Origin: Oehlia diaphana
Lineage: Eukaryota > Glomeromycota > Glomeromycetes > Glomerales > Glomeraceae
Length of the DNA stretch: 54,625 nt
Assembly: GCA_003833135.1 (NCBI GenBank)
Contig: QZLH01000030.1
Coordinates: forward strand, 123,321 to 177,945
Direction of reading: 5' to 3'
Positions 1-12,345 of this stretch are shown here, piece by piece (position 1 is the stretch's first letter; the number at the start of each line of letters is the position of its first letter). The notes beneath the pieces are model-generated. The model was not told the DNA's origin and ran no database searches. It worked only from the letters and a program-made list of their open reading frames with translations. Position numbers and translations under genes: made by a program.

Positions 1-120
1 ACGAATTGCTTATTAAATATACGGAATTTGTATACGGAATCTATAGAAACGTACATAAAATGTATACAAAACGTATCCTTTCCGTATACATATTTCTTAT
101 AGGGGGTGTATCTAGTAATT
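1..120. repeat. GTATACGGAA-motif inverted repeat
   Basis: The motif TATACGGAA occurs twice in the first 40 bases, and its reverse complement TTCCGTATAC lies near 80-89. The same motif forms a perfect 14-bp palindrome at about 2013-2026. This looks like part of a foldback or MITE-like element cut by the window edge. The function is unknown and no coding potential was seen. Confidence 0.35.
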
Positions 121-544
121 TCGAATAGTTGATACTTTTGGAATGTCAGTTCTTCTAAACTACTTTTCTTTACTAATTTGTAAGTTCATTTCACATTTCC
201 TTGCTATATCTATTGTTTTTATCTGAATTTCCCACTAAATTTAATTTGCAAAATAATTCCCCAAAATGTATTAGGAGACGGATCACGAATTAACGATAAA
301 GTTATCATAATTATACTCTAATTTATTTTCCAATTTTAAAGATCTTGATCAAAGTAAATAATTCGTTTGGACGCTTAATAGAGTTAATAGAAAAAATAAA
401 TGCAACAGATGAAAAAAAAGATTGAAAAGTAATAGATTTTAAAAATGATGTAATCCCCAAAAAATAAGGTAAGCGATCTCAATTTTCTATCTAGTAAATT
501 TAGTAATAATAAATTAATATTAGATTTACAGCAATAAAATGCTC

Positions 545-873
545 ATTTCCAAATATTTGGTTCATTTCAATGCCATATTATTTAAGAGAGAGAGACTATC
601 TCATAAACCACTTGATAAATTCGATTATCATTATTTTCATCAATGAAAGAAATTTATTCACTTTGGTTGAAGTCAATGCTTGATGCAAATTCGTATACTA
701 AATAAAATTTTTTTATATTTAATGTCAATATAATAAAATGATCGTTTGGCTGTTGATAAAAAAACTCCGTGAGATAAATCACTTGCTCGAGGTGTGTTTG
801 ACGGATTTGACGGAGGTTGAGATTAATAATAGTATTGAAGTTTCAGAACCAAAATTGAATATTTTGAGTTCAT
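545..873 (-). pseudogene. decayed copy of the 185/190-aa unknown protein family
   Basis: Read on the minus strand, this segment aligns by eye with the intact gene at 2876-3433. The start-codon region near 873 matches the N-terminus (AGAACCAAAA followed by TTTGAGTTCAT on the plus strand). The stretch at 570-690 matches the core that encodes the VCE-VSP and NEYFFFY region in the intact genes. The frame is broken and internal sequence is missing. The plus-strand open frame at 738-941 is only a shadow of this remnant. Confidence 0.55.
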
Positions 874-1654
874 GCTTATGTTTACAAATGATTATACTCT
901 TACTTGTTTATAAGATAAATTTTAGTATTTGCGATTTCTAATAAATTTTCTTGAAAAAAAAGGGTTGTTTGAATTCAGGGGTTATGCATAAATGTAAATT
1001 GAATATCGGATAATTAATTACCAAAACAGCTAAAGCAAAATATTTCTTTTTGTCTTATTATTTATTTAATGATTCTTTGAATCATTTCTTTTTATGATTC
1101 ATGATTAATCTAAAAATTGTTCAAGTAGTACAAGAAGTTATCATTCAGGTCAATATATATACTAATATAACCAAATATTGTTATAACCTCCAGCTCCGTA
1201 AATAATAACAAATGAGTGAATATAATTGGTTTCAAAAAAAAAAAAAAAAAAAAAAATTTCTATTCATGTACTTACTTAATAAAGTAGGTTGCGCAAAAAT
1301 TCTTAGTCTCTCAATATAGTAATAACTTTCTATAAACTTCTCGAATTAGTTAGACTCTAGCAAAAAATTTTTAGTTGTAATTCCTTTAGGTAAATAAATA
1401 AATATTAAATGTATATAATAAAAAATGTATATGCATGTTGCTCCAATAAAATTATGGCCAAATTACGTCTACATTGTTATATTGTCATGGAATAAATAAT
1501 ATCTAAGTTTGTTGCAAAATTTTATAATAGAAATTCGCATATGCAAAAGAAAAAATCTAAAATTAATTCCGATTAAAATCACTAAACAGAAAAGGAAACT
1601 ATAATAAATCCCTTAAACTAATTTGGTAAAATTGAATATTATTTTTAGGATTAC
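874..1654. other. A/T-rich intergenic, no gene seen
   Basis: This stretch holds a run of about 20 A at 1236-1255 and no convincing exon on either strand. Confidence 0.5.
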
Positions 1655-1745
1655 TTTCTGATTGACGGAACGTAAAGTTCAATCAATTCCTGACCAATGT
1701 TCTCAATGAGATCGTTTGATTTAAAAAATTAATAATCAGAACCCG
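1655..1745 (-). pseudogene. short fragment of the 185/190-aa unknown family
   Basis: About 90 bases resemble the part of the intact genes that encodes the C-terminal core (the INFLNKTI and IEQN-G region). The shared stretch TTTAAAAAATTAATAAT and the bases upstream of it line up with 2940-3020 and 16490-16600. It cannot belong to the 545-873 remnant, because both lie on the minus strand and the C-terminal part sits on the wrong side. It is therefore a separate broken copy. Confidence 0.4.
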
Positions 1746-2875
1746 AAAAAAATGATTTAATAATAAAAATCCAAAAAGGAAAAAACATTTAGAAAATTAA
1801 TATTGTTAAAGTTTCTTTGCATTTAATTTTCATCTGACAATTTCCAAATTTGTTAAGTTATTCTACTAAGTTATTTTTCTATTTTTCAGTGTTTTTTTTT
1901 TTTTTTTGTAATCTCAACATAGAATATATGGAATAAAATAACGCATTTGGCTCAAATTTCTTGTCTTATCTTAAATGAATCTAACCCTGAAAGAAGTTAT
2001 GTTTCATGTCTTTTCCGTATACGGAATTATTCGGATAAAAATTATTCCCTATAAAAAATTTTCAGAAAAATGATTACGTGTCTGAGTTTCTTCGGAGTAA
2101 AAACTAAAAAAAAATTATTCATCGGAGTTTTTTAGAATAGAACTTTAATAAGTTGGTATAATTCAGATAAAAATGGCACAATATGATGAATTAATATCGT
2201 TTGAGTCTTTAGATTATGATCGTCTATTATGGTATGTAATTTTCAATGAGTTACTAGTTATACTAATTTCATTTTACTTTACAATTATTTTTTTTTTGAG
2301 AGTCATGCATTTGTAATACAGCAAACAACTGAATACAATACGAATAAATGCTTATAATAACAGCATTTATATTATATTATGACAACTTTCTTTATTGATA
2401 GATCAATATAAAATATTTATTTACGAGCGTCTCATATTTCTCATTATGCTTATGGAGTATATTCCATTTAGTCTTTCACGCCACCGTCATGGTACAAAGA
2501 ACTCAAAATAAGCATAAATGAAATTTTGTATGAAAGAAATTTATATTTAACTTATGATTAAGGAATTTTAAGTTTAAGTTGAACTTATAGCGAGCCGAGT
2601 AATATCTTGATAAAAATTATTTATGAAATAATATTTCAAAGGTATTAGTAATGTTTTCTCTACTATATAGATAATTTATTTTATATAAAAAAAGACAATT
2701 GATTTTATTAGATAAAAACGGGATAATAAACTACTAAGTTAAATTTTAAAAGTAGCTAAAATTCGCTTAATAACATATTTTATGTTTCGTAATGAATTCG
2801 AATATAATACCTATAAATAAATAAACATAATATATTTTATATAACAAATAATTTACTTCTAAAATATGTATAAAA
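1746..2875. other. A/T-rich intergenic with one palindrome
   Basis: No gene was recognised. A perfect palindrome TTCCGTATACGGAA lies at about 2013-2026, the same motif as at the window start. A poly-T run lies near 1892-1907. Confidence 0.5.
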
Positions 2876-3433
2876 TTAATTCAATGAATATCTACTATTT
2901 AGATATTGTGTTAAATAAAATTTAAGGTTTTCCTTTTGATCAAATTTAAAGGTCAATTCTTCGCCAATATTTTGTTCAATTTCAATTCCATAAATAGTTT
3001 TATTTAAAAAATTAATAATAAAAGAGGGAGAAACTATTTCACAAACCACTTGATAAGTTCGATTATCACTTTGTTGTTGATAAAAGAAGAAGTATTCATT
3101 TTGATTGAAGTTAATGTTGGATACGTTATTACTAATTTCATTTAATAATTGAATTGAGATTTCTTTACATTTTATATGATAGATGTAATTATCATTTGGT
3201 GGCCGATAAATAAATTTAATAGGATGAACGCAATTGTCTTGTACAATAGAAGAATTTACAGAGACTTGTCCTGGATTGTCGTAATATTGGTTTGATAAAT
3301 GGATGCTAGTATTCCGCACATCCATATAAGGAATATTCATACGTGAACCAGTTGCCGCTTGCTCAGGATTCATTTGGAATGAGAGGTTGTTATCAGAACC
3401 AAAAAATTGGTTATTTATATAATTTGAGTTCAT
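2876..3433 (-). CDS. unknown-family protein, copy A (185 aa)
   Basis: This is an uninterrupted 185-codon frame with an ATG start. I do not recognise the family. It has a clear paralogue at 16446-17018, which supports it as a real gene. The variable N-terminal half is rich in Asn/Gln. Conserved blocks are MN[IV]PY, Q[HY]Y[ED]NP, a PPND-Y-Y-IKCKEIS block, NEY-FFY, YQ-VCE-VSP, INFLNKTI-GIEIEQN-G and a C-terminal DQKENLKF with a terminal RY-L. No signal peptide or membrane segment is evident, so a cytosolic or nuclear location is only a guess. Conservation is strongest in the C-terminal two thirds, as expected of a folded domain behind a disordered N-terminus. Two decayed copies lie just downstream at 545-873 and 1655-1745. 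Confidence 0.7.
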   Translation of the reverse strand: MNSNYINNQFFGSDNNLSFQMNPEQAATGSRMNIPYMDVRNTSIHLSNQYYDNPGQVSVNSSIVQDNCVHPIKFIYRPPNDNYIYHIKCKEISIQLLNEISNNVSNINFNQNEYFFFYQQQSDNRTYQVVCEIVSPSFIINFLNKTIYGIEIEQNIGEELTFKFDQKENLKFYLTQYLNSRYSLN

Positions 3434-4423
3434 ATTTAAAACTTAAATATATAATACCACGATTTCGTAATGCAATTGAACGAATAGGTTGCTCGAAATT
3501 TTTAACGTGAAGTTTAATTACGGTGTGCTTAATTTTTCAAGAAAACCTAATAATTTGAAATTTCTATCGAATTTTTTATTAAAAAAATGGATCGAGGCTC
3601 TTTATTTATATATAATAACTGATTACTGCGTATGCATTTTAAAATGTTTCATGAAATAATAAAAATAGACGCTCCCCATTAATTATCTGTTACGTAATAA
3701 TCAGTGAAGATTTCTTCTATGCTTTTGAACAATCTTTTTTTTAGGATACAATTATTTCCATAGTTCACGGAGTACTGTCACCGGTGATAATATTATCAAA
3801 ATAGTTAGTTGACTTCCTTTTTTTTAAAAAGTTAACGCCTAATATTTTTTATATTATTTATCTGTTTAAGAAATTCTGTGTGAATAATGGAACTGATTTT
3901 TAATCAAATTAATCAAACTTCATCATTGATGGACAAATAATATGGTTAAATTAAAAAGAAAAATGATTAAATAAAATCGAGTATCCTGAATCGTGTAATA
4001 TGATACAACAGGATATCATTCATATCTATCTATTAAAATAAAATAGAATTTTCTTGGCGTTTCGGAATACTCTCCATCCATTGGAAAATTCGTACAACAT
4101 TAGAATTTGGTGGTATAAACAAATTTTGAAATATTGTGTAACACTAACGTTTTTAACAAGACAATGAAACTACCCTAAAAAAATTGTGTCTATAATCTTT
4201 GGAAATCGATAATTTTTAGAGGCGATATTTATGGGATACACTAATTTGAAAAATAACAAAGAAAAATTTTTAATAACTTTTTTTGATATTCGGCATAATT
4301 TATAACCGGTTTTATTTGTTTTATGTAGATCCCTATAACTTACTAATCTATCTAAAAGTCTATCTAAAAAAAAAACTATGACTTAAAATTAATATATAAC
4401 TAGGAAACGGTAACCGTTAATGC
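3434..4423. other. A/T-rich intergenic
   Basis: This holds the promoter side of the 2876-3433 gene. I saw no further exon, RNA gene or clear repeat. Confidence 0.45.
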
Positions 4424-4589
4424 GTCCGAAGCGTCATAAATCACATGCTCATAAAATTAAATTATACGAAATTAAATGGCATAAAAAACAAATCTAAGGT
4501 TACACCTGATCCTAAGATTTTATTAGTCATACACGTGCGGACAGACAACATATAGTAGAATGGAAGTGTCCTACGCTTACGCTTCTGAC
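4424..4589. mobile_element. MITE-like element, family 1, copy 1
   Basis: About 166 bp are bounded by GTCCGAAGC on the left and GCTTCTGAC on the right, an imperfect terminal inverted repeat. A second copy at 22984-23153 shares the left flank (AACTAGG-AACG, CCGTT, ATG-GTCCGAAGC) and the right inner block CACG-TGCGGACAGACA, at nearly the same spacing. There is no coding capacity. It is probably a short non-autonomous DNA transposon; the autonomous partner is not in the window. Confidence 0.55.
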
Positions 4590-4914
4590 AACTTTGTAAT
4601 CTATCCTAAATTTTAACTATCCTAAAAACTGTATAATTAAATTATTTATTTCAAGAGAAAGCCCAATAATTGATAATTTTCCCTACCAGAAATAGGAGTG
4701 AAAATAGCTAAAATTTTCTTAAAACTGTTTCGAACAATACCTAATTTGAAAGTACGTATGATCATAAACCCTGCTGTCAATATTTTTTGCGTGAAGTGTT
4801 TAAATTGTCTTTAATAATTTCAGGACATAGAACATTAAAGATTCGATGTCTTTCTAGGTTAGATACAAATATCGCCACACACAGGTCGCAGAGATATGGT
4901 TTATACTATTGAAT

Positions 4915-5066
4915 TTGGTAGAAACCTGTCCAATTTCCATGGTGTAGGCCAGATTTCAATGAAGTTTCCCGTTTTTGTGGAAATGTTATTGAAATATTAT
5001 GCAAATTGGACAAGTTTCAATCACGTACACCAAGGTTTCCATATATAGTGGAAACCATACCACTTC
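4915..5066. repeat. foldback element with nested inverted repeats
   Basis: GAAACCTGTCCAATTT near 4920 is matched by AAATTGGACAAGTTTC near 4999-5016 on the opposite strand. The right end carries a small hairpin, GGTTTCC-ATATATAGT-GGAAACC. The GTGTA and TACAC words beside the arms are also complementary. The layout fits a short foldback or MITE; no second full copy was found. Confidence 0.45.
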
Positions 5067-5749
5067 GACCAGTATATATTCACTTAAGATGTATTTTACA
5101 ATGGGTTATTACTGTATATACTTCAATACGATTTGGTAATAGTGATTAATATGTATGAACAGCTTCATTTTTTACAAAAAATAGTCTGTTTATATGAGAG
5201 TATTGTTTCTACTCTTTGAAATATATTCAATGCGAGTTAATATCGTTCGTAATTGGGTAGTTTATCTAACTCTTTATTTATTAGAATAATTAGTCAGAAG
5301 AAACTAAAAAGTTAATACCAGGAGTCCAGGACCGATGGCAGTTAAAAATTGGGAATGTTGACTATCGGTACCAGGTACTATTATCAGTGATACATATAAA
5401 AAGAATAATAATTTGAAGAACATTTGCCACAAACGAATTAAGTTAAGTTCTTTATTAAGTACAACTTGCTCTGATTTCAATAAAAAATATCGAAATAATA
5501 TCTTAATCATAAATTTTCGTGAATTACAAATAACTTAGAATAACGAAAAGAAATTAATAGTACCGCTAATGCCAAAACGAAATTTTTTTTAAAAAAAAAC
5601 GATTCTATGTACGATTGGAAACTTAGTTATTTCTTAAATTATACTCATATTTGTTCGTAAAAGCCTTACTATTTATAATTTTATAGTCGAATTTAACGAT
5701 AAATTGAATATTCAATATAATTTATACGATTAATTATGATACATATATA
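5067..5749. other. A/T-rich intergenic
   Basis: An open frame on the minus strand at 5304-5510 has no recognisable domain and is not called. A T8-A9 switch lies at 5583-5599. Confidence 0.4.
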
Positions 5750-6118
5750 TTATTGGATATTTTCGATTTTTACTACGACAGGATCATCGCTATCGGTTGT
5801 GGTTTCTTCAACAGGACCTTTTTTGTCAACAAGATCACTCTCATCAACAATTTCCTTGTTTTCCTTGCCTTCCTTACTTTGTTTTACATCTCGATTAATC
5901 TCGTAACGCCTCTTCCATTTAGCTTTATCCTCTTCTGACAAGAGTTTCCATGAATCAGAAGCCATTTTGCTTAATTCAGTCATTTTTAATTTTTTCTGTG
6001 CCTTTTCCCTCATATCATTACGAAACAAAAAGAAAGGGTTTGATTCTCGTTTTCTTTTTTCTAATACTTTTAATGTTTCCGACTGAAAAGAATACTGAAA
6101 TACGCGTAATTCCGCCAT
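5750..6118 (-). CDS. HMG-box (MAT-type) DNA-binding protein, 122 aa
   Basis: A single-exon 122-aa protein. Residues about 22-78 form an HMG box: a basic lead-in (RKRESNPFFLFRNDMRE), then the helix-2 pattern LSKMASDSWKLLSEEDKAKW, ending KRRYE. The NPFFLFRND start and spaced Trp residues are typical of the MATA_HMG class, which is greatly expanded in arbuscular-mycorrhizal fungi. Such proteins bend DNA in the minor groove; a nuclear location is expected. The C-terminal third is acidic and charged (Lys/Glu/Asp), probably disordered. Residues 1-20 precede the box and share MAELR with a short frame at 19022-19204. Whether this member acts in mating-type control or as a general HMG factor cannot be told from sequence. 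It has no visible intron. Confidence 0.8.
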   Translation of the reverse strand: MAELRVFQYSFQSETLKVLEKRKRESNPFFLFRNDMREKAQKKLKMTELSKMASDSWKLLSEEDKAKWKRRYEINRDVKQSKEGKENKEIVDESDLVDKKGPVEETTTDSDDPVVVKIENIQ

Positions 6119-9100
6119 ATTTGTGATTTCTTAAGAATAATTAAATAAGGTTCGATTGTAGGAAACTGAATTATGAGAAATATAATATATAATGGAAAAT
6201 GAAAAGTCGAGATCTTTATATATATACAAGCAGTTCTCGCGAAAATTTCAAGAGCATTAAAAAAAACAACAAGGTCAAAATAATTATTTATCACCATGCG
6301 ACTTTATTTTTTTTACCAAATTAAAATTTTTAATTGGTAATGTTTATCAGATGTCCAAACCTTTTTCATTTTCCAAAATTATGATAAATTACAATTTAGC
6401 GCCAATTTTTGGCAATATTTATTTGCATTAGGGCTGTAGTTGGAGATATCGGAGCTGCTTTTTTAGCCTAATTAATTCCCATTTGAAGTTTATGTTGATT
6501 AACATTTCGCGTAAACGATTATAATAGCTTTCATAATTTACAAAGTAAGTAAAACTATTGATGGAAGAATTTTATTTGGCGCCGCGGAAGAATTCTTTTT
6601 GTTTATTGAAATTTCTAAAATAACATAACTATAACTTTCTTTTATTTACTTAATGGTTCAGAACAATGAAAATATTTGATTAGTATTGTTTCTCTCTCTC
6701 GAATTTTATTGCCGGATGGACCTATTATGCAAAGTCGGCGTATACGGCTTTTTGTCCAGACATTCACTTTAAAAGGGAGATATGAAAAAAGGAAGTCATT
6801 AAGCTATTAAGACATTTTAAGTTCATACTAAATCATGTGAGTTACGAAGCATTTATCAGAATTTAATAAGCTAACTCAAAGAGATACTGCGTAAATAAAG
6901 ATTATTTCTAACTTTATTTGTATTAGTTAAGTTGTATACTGATGCGTTGAAATGTTTGAATGATAAAATAACTGGCTATAAAAAGGTTTTACTATTTTGA
7001 AGTCACACGGATATATTTTTAACTAACACTAAGACAAACTTTAATTCTACAAATGATTTTGTATTCATTTTATTATCTTTTTTTTAATTTCGTATTATTT
7101 ATTTCATTGTAATTTTCTGAATAATCTCTTTATTTCTGTTGGCTGAATGAAGTTCTTTATTATTTTACTGTTTTAAGTATAATTATTCGGTATTAATCAG
7201 AGAGCACCCATCATTTTGTAACAATCATTATGATTTAATATTGTGTAATATTTTCAATACCACTAATATAAAAGAAATCTTTTATGAAACAATAACTCTT
7301 TTCCTTTATTCTTATAACCGTGGAGTTCTGTCATATTCAAATAATCAAGGATTTAATGAGTATGCTGTTCAATTAGCTATAGCTTTTAATCTCGTAATTC
7401 ATTTTCTAGCGACAATTGAACGAAAAAATATTTATCAGTAATTTTTTATTCATATTAACGAGACTTGTTAAATACTAGATAAGTTTTTATTTAGGATATG
7501 TCATTTCAAAAATAAAGTTTGGCAAGAGGTTTGCTATTGAGACAATACACTATTTGTAATATCAATTCCTGAATAAAAGTTTCGAAACTTTCAAAATTCA
7601 TCATTAAGAAATTATTTATTACTTTTACTCTCCCGCAAGGGAGGATATAATTCCTCCAGCATAATTAAGCGTGTCATGTTATTTATTATTTATCCATTTC
7701 GTTTTTTGGTGGTAAGGCCGATTAGTCAGTCATTCAATCAATCAAATTGTGCAATTATTGTTACCCCATTAAGCGCCTCGGTTATAAAAACGCCGAGAAT
7801 ATTCTGTAAGAATTGTACAATGCGTCAATGCCCCTATTTTTTTTTTTTTTTAATGCGGAGTATTATTTTAATAATTTTTTTTTTACATTTATTTTATATT
7901 TTAAGCATATGTTAAAATTGCCGAATAAACCAAATCGATTTATTAACAATTGTGGGACCCGAGAAGGCGTTTTAGACTATATTTACCATACCATACATTT
8001 AAAATTTTTCTTTCACAAAAAGGGGTTTATTTATCTCGTAGATAGTTTGTGTCACCGATTTTTAATTACTAAGAATGTACAATGAAATTTCTAAAGTCCA
8101 ATGATCTAATATTAAATAGTGAATTTTAAAAAAAACTACAAATCATAAGCATTTCTTATAACTATTAGATATATTCTTGCGAAACAATAGCATTAAAATA
8201 AATCGGAGAGGTTTTAGTTCAACAATAATAATTGCATCAGTGGGCCGCCATTTATTACGTAAGTTCCAAATATAGCGTGTCATTTATCGGAAAAACCGAA
8301 ATAATTTTTTTTTTAAGTTTGTGTCCAAGCACCGGCGCCAGACATAATCTGAGTACATTTCGTTTTAAATAGATCGACTCAATATCCGATTTTAGGAATG
8401 ATGGACGAAAAACAAAATCCGGATCTAATAAATATATACTACATCCTCTCTGCGCTATCGCATAATTCTGAAATATATTCATTTCCTTTTTTTTTTTCTT
8501 TAAGAAAATTTCATATATACTCATATATGCATATACAGCATTTCTAAGGTGATAAATAACAAATTTGTTATTTAAATTACAACAACATTATTTGTTTATA
8601 TTAATTAAATGTTATGCATAAAATAAAAAAAAAATGTTATAATTCGTAAACTCCGATCAAGGGAGTACATAATTTGCAGATCACTAACTAAACTTGGAAT
8701 GGAAATAGTCAAAAAAGTCAAGGTATTACAGAATTAACAAATTTAAATTATAATGAATTTATTGTATACGTACATATGTTACCTATCGAAATGTTCAGGG
8801 TCACCATTAAAGATTTTTTCCCTAATATTCTTTTGTGATCTATTTATAAATTGTCACCGTTAATTTCCTATTATGAATACCGTTGAATTGTGTAACACAT
8901 GATATTATTGAGATAACTAGATATAAGATAAATTACCGTATTACAATGTTATGGATTTAGGAATTTGGCTTATTTATTATAGAACAATTATTTGGCGAAG
9001 CGAAAGGAATAGCAGAATAATTGTTTATACTAAACTCGCCAATGTTTAAATATTGCAGCAAACCCTTTTCATAAAAGAGATAAGTAAATTACTGCATAAA

Positions 9101-11910
9101 AGTAAGTAAGACAAAAAAAAAAATTGTATCATTCGTTCGGAAAGAATAGGAAACAAAAACTTTATTGAGATAATGAAATCCGCAGGATTCTTTTTAGCCA
9201 TGGGCGTATTATCATAATAAAAAATTACTTGTTTTATCCTTCAAACCTTGAATATTAAATTAATTTAAACTTATTTACTATATACAGTGTAATGCTTCAA
9301 TGAATGTAAGACTTAACATTTACATTTGATGTGTAACGCGTTATTATTCTCATTAATGCATAACTATAACAAGTAATGAGTATAGACTATATATTTTATT
9401 CAATACCTAAGAGGAAAACTTTTAAAAATTTAATAACGAGGTTCGTTATTTTTCAAGCATAATCAAGAAAGAAAGGCAAAACAAGTATTTCCAAATTATG
9501 ATTGACCATCTTCATAATCAGATCTTTTTATTATAATATTATATACAGTCGGTATTTCTAGGGAGATGGACCGTTACATAATTCCATTTCAGTAATTAAA
9601 ATAAAACTTAATTCTGCAATAGAGTAAATTTTAGACCTTACAAATTAAATGGCATCCAACTAAAGTTGGTAAACTTTTTATTAAGTGGTGGTCAAATACG
9701 ATAGTTTCAATCCCCAAAAATTGAATTTAAACAAACACTATACTATTGGTCAATTAGCTTCGTTAGTCACATGATTTAAAATTTTTTTTATGTTTAAAAT
9801 TTTATTATGATTTTCCCTCTCCTAATTTTCTTGTGCCATGTGATGTTATTTGTTGGAGCGGCCTTAAAAACCTTTACATTATGTAGTAAATCATGACCCT
9901 GTCAGTGAAACGAACCGACCCAAACGAATTATGATCAATTTTTTTATTGTTAAATTTTCCGTATGTGATAAATCACGTTGACAGTATATCGCTGCCCACC
10001 CCTACTCGATAGAATCTATATATACTACTTAACCACTCTTTTTTCTTTCTTTTTATCTTTTTTCTTTACGCTTCTGGATTCTACCCTCATCTTTATTGCT
10101 TATCTTCTACCAATTGCATCCTTTATTAATTAATCTGTGTCCTGTGTTGTCGTCTATATTTTTTTCCTACTAAAGCTTCATTGCTCTTATGTTATTACTA
10201 AATAATATAATTACGCGACAAGTTAACAAATTAATTTAAAATTCAACTCGGTAATGATTTGTAAGCGGTTGACAGGAGTCTCTTGCTTATATCGTATAAC
10301 TCGTATAGTGCCGCCTGGAATTTCTCTCCTTTGTTTCCTTGCTCCATTCTCAGGATTAATTAATTAACCACTTGGATATTACGAATCTTGAAAAATTTAA
10401 CGGTATTAATTGTAAAATCAATATATGTTCTAACACACTGATACTTGTGTCTTTATGATTATGATTTAAGCTCGTTGAGTAATTTCTCTTTGGATAGTGA
10501 ATCATATATCATAACGTGTAAAACTATAATGCTAAATTTTGCAACTTGTAGATCTTTTGCGTTGCACATTAACCTTTTTTTCTGATTCTTATTATTAACA
10601 ATAATTTTTATTATAATTATTTATTTGCTAATTTTTTTTTTTGTTCTTTCATCTTTTAGGTTATTAAAGAATATATGCGGGAGACAAACATACCTCACGC
10701 CAAAGTTTTTTATTATTTGTTGATACGGTGTTTTGCGTATTTATAAACGCTAACAACTATTATATTTATTTGTCGTACTAACAAATAAACCTATTGGTTT
10801 AAAACATTGTAAAATACCAAAGATCCGGAGTTCCAGAGTTAACGACCAATTTCACAAAAAAAAAAATTTTTATAATTCAAAAAAAGTAAATAAAGTATAA
10901 ATCTAAATTATTTCTGTATTCATTTTACTGAATATGCTTAATATAATAGTAAAAGTTGGTGTGCCTTCCTTTTTTTTTGAAAAAAAAATATAGATGGTAA
11001 AGTTGATAAAGTGTGTGTATAAAAAAAACAGACTCCTTGTAACATATGCCACGAAGTTAATTTTTTTGGTCAGTATCTTATTAGTTGGATCCTTATTCTG
11101 GGTTTAGTTTTAGCATTTTTTTCACATTAGACAATTAGTTTGCATAATAACATTTCCGGAGTGTTGCGAGATTCTGCCCTAATTTAGTATAATAAATTTC
11201 GGTAATCCCCGCGAAAAGTAGGATTTCGCCGTATTGTGTCACACAATTTTTACCGTTTCAAAGAATAAATGTTTTTATAATTAATTTTTCAATCCAAAAG
11301 CCGCATATATTTTATGATATTTGCAATTAAGGATCACAATGTCTGAATCGCATATCGCATATCTGGAAATATAATAGAACGGTCTTACCTGATTGTGTAA
11401 CGTGAAAATTTACTATATGTGAAAAGTAATGCTTTGAAAATTCTTAAGGCATTATAAAGATGGGCTGATAATTTAGGCCGATCGTTGATTTGGGGCAATC
11501 GTCAACTTGGGGCACAACATATATAAAGTATTATTACTACGACAGCGCTTATTAGGTTTTGGTATAAGGAATACTGTCGCCTTCTTCCATTGTTTGGGTG
11601 TTGTATTATGTTTTAAACGTCATATAATTTATTTAATAGGATTCTCTAATTTTATTGTTCATGAAAGATCTCATCTATTAAAATCAGCAATATGAATAAA
11701 GTTATATTTATATGTTAACTTTAGTTCAACAAAGCCAAGTCTTTATTAGTTTGTTTTATTTTTAGTTTTAGTATATAGGCTTATCTGTGATTTCATATGA
11801 TATAGTCACGTTTTGCAAGCCTCATTCTTGACATTTTAAATTTGACAAATTTGGTTTAGTTGCAAGGAGGCCAACGGGCGCTAATTTATAAATGCCGGAT
11901 CATGCAGCCA
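6119..11910. other. gene-poor A/T-rich region
   Basis: Nearly 6 kb without a supportable gene. Open frames at 7241-7441, 7676-7915, 7813-8085, 8255-8524 and 11507-11695 lack recognisable domains, paralogues or splice context. Around 10010-10200 a TATATATA motif is followed by a long pyrimidine-rich tract. This could be a promoter with a leader transcript, but no reading frame follows it. Confidence 0.45.
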
Positions 11911-12345
11911 ATATTTAGTATGGTGGTGGTCACCTATTGGTCACCTATAAACCACACTAATATTATGTGACTTCAAATTTTTATAAATTGTAAATTAAAT
12001 AGTAAAAAGAAAAAATTAAACCGATAAAATGATAGAGTAATATGTAATGAACATTTCTATCGGGTTATTTTATAGAATTTAATAAGAATTTTGATTAATA
12101 TTATGGGTTAAAGTTGGATAATTTTAATAAGTAGCAAAAATAAAAACATAAAATTTCGGACTAGTTTTCATGTAATTTTATGGATTTTACAAAAATTCCA
12201 TGGAAATCCATAAGAATTCCATGTAATATAGCAAAAAAAAATTTTGCGGCAATTATTATATTTTACTTTAAAATAAGTTACACAATGTAGATAAATAAAA
12301 TTTACATTGTTGTATATAGATGACCACCATCATATTCTTTAATAT
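11911..12345. mobile_element. MITE-like element with GGTGGTCA terminal inverted repeats
   Basis: The left end carries AGTATGGTGGTGGTCACCTAT (about 11917-11937). The right end at 12316-12336 carries the near-complement ATAGATGACCACCATCATAT. The roughly 430 bp between are A/T-rich and non-coding, with several internal words related to ATTCCATG near 12180-12225. The size and long imperfect terminal repeats fit a MITE. No second copy was found here. Confidence 0.5.

Noticed and set aside
738..941. 67-codon plus-strand frame
   Set aside because: Lies antisense over the decayed copy of the unknown family at 545-873; its openness is incidental.
5753..5938. Plus-strand frame over the HMG gene
   Set aside because: Antisense shadow of the HMG-box gene, with no family features.
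8255..8524. 89-codon minus-strand frame
   Set aside because: No recognisable domain, paralogue or splice context; starts in a Lys-rich homopolymer tract.
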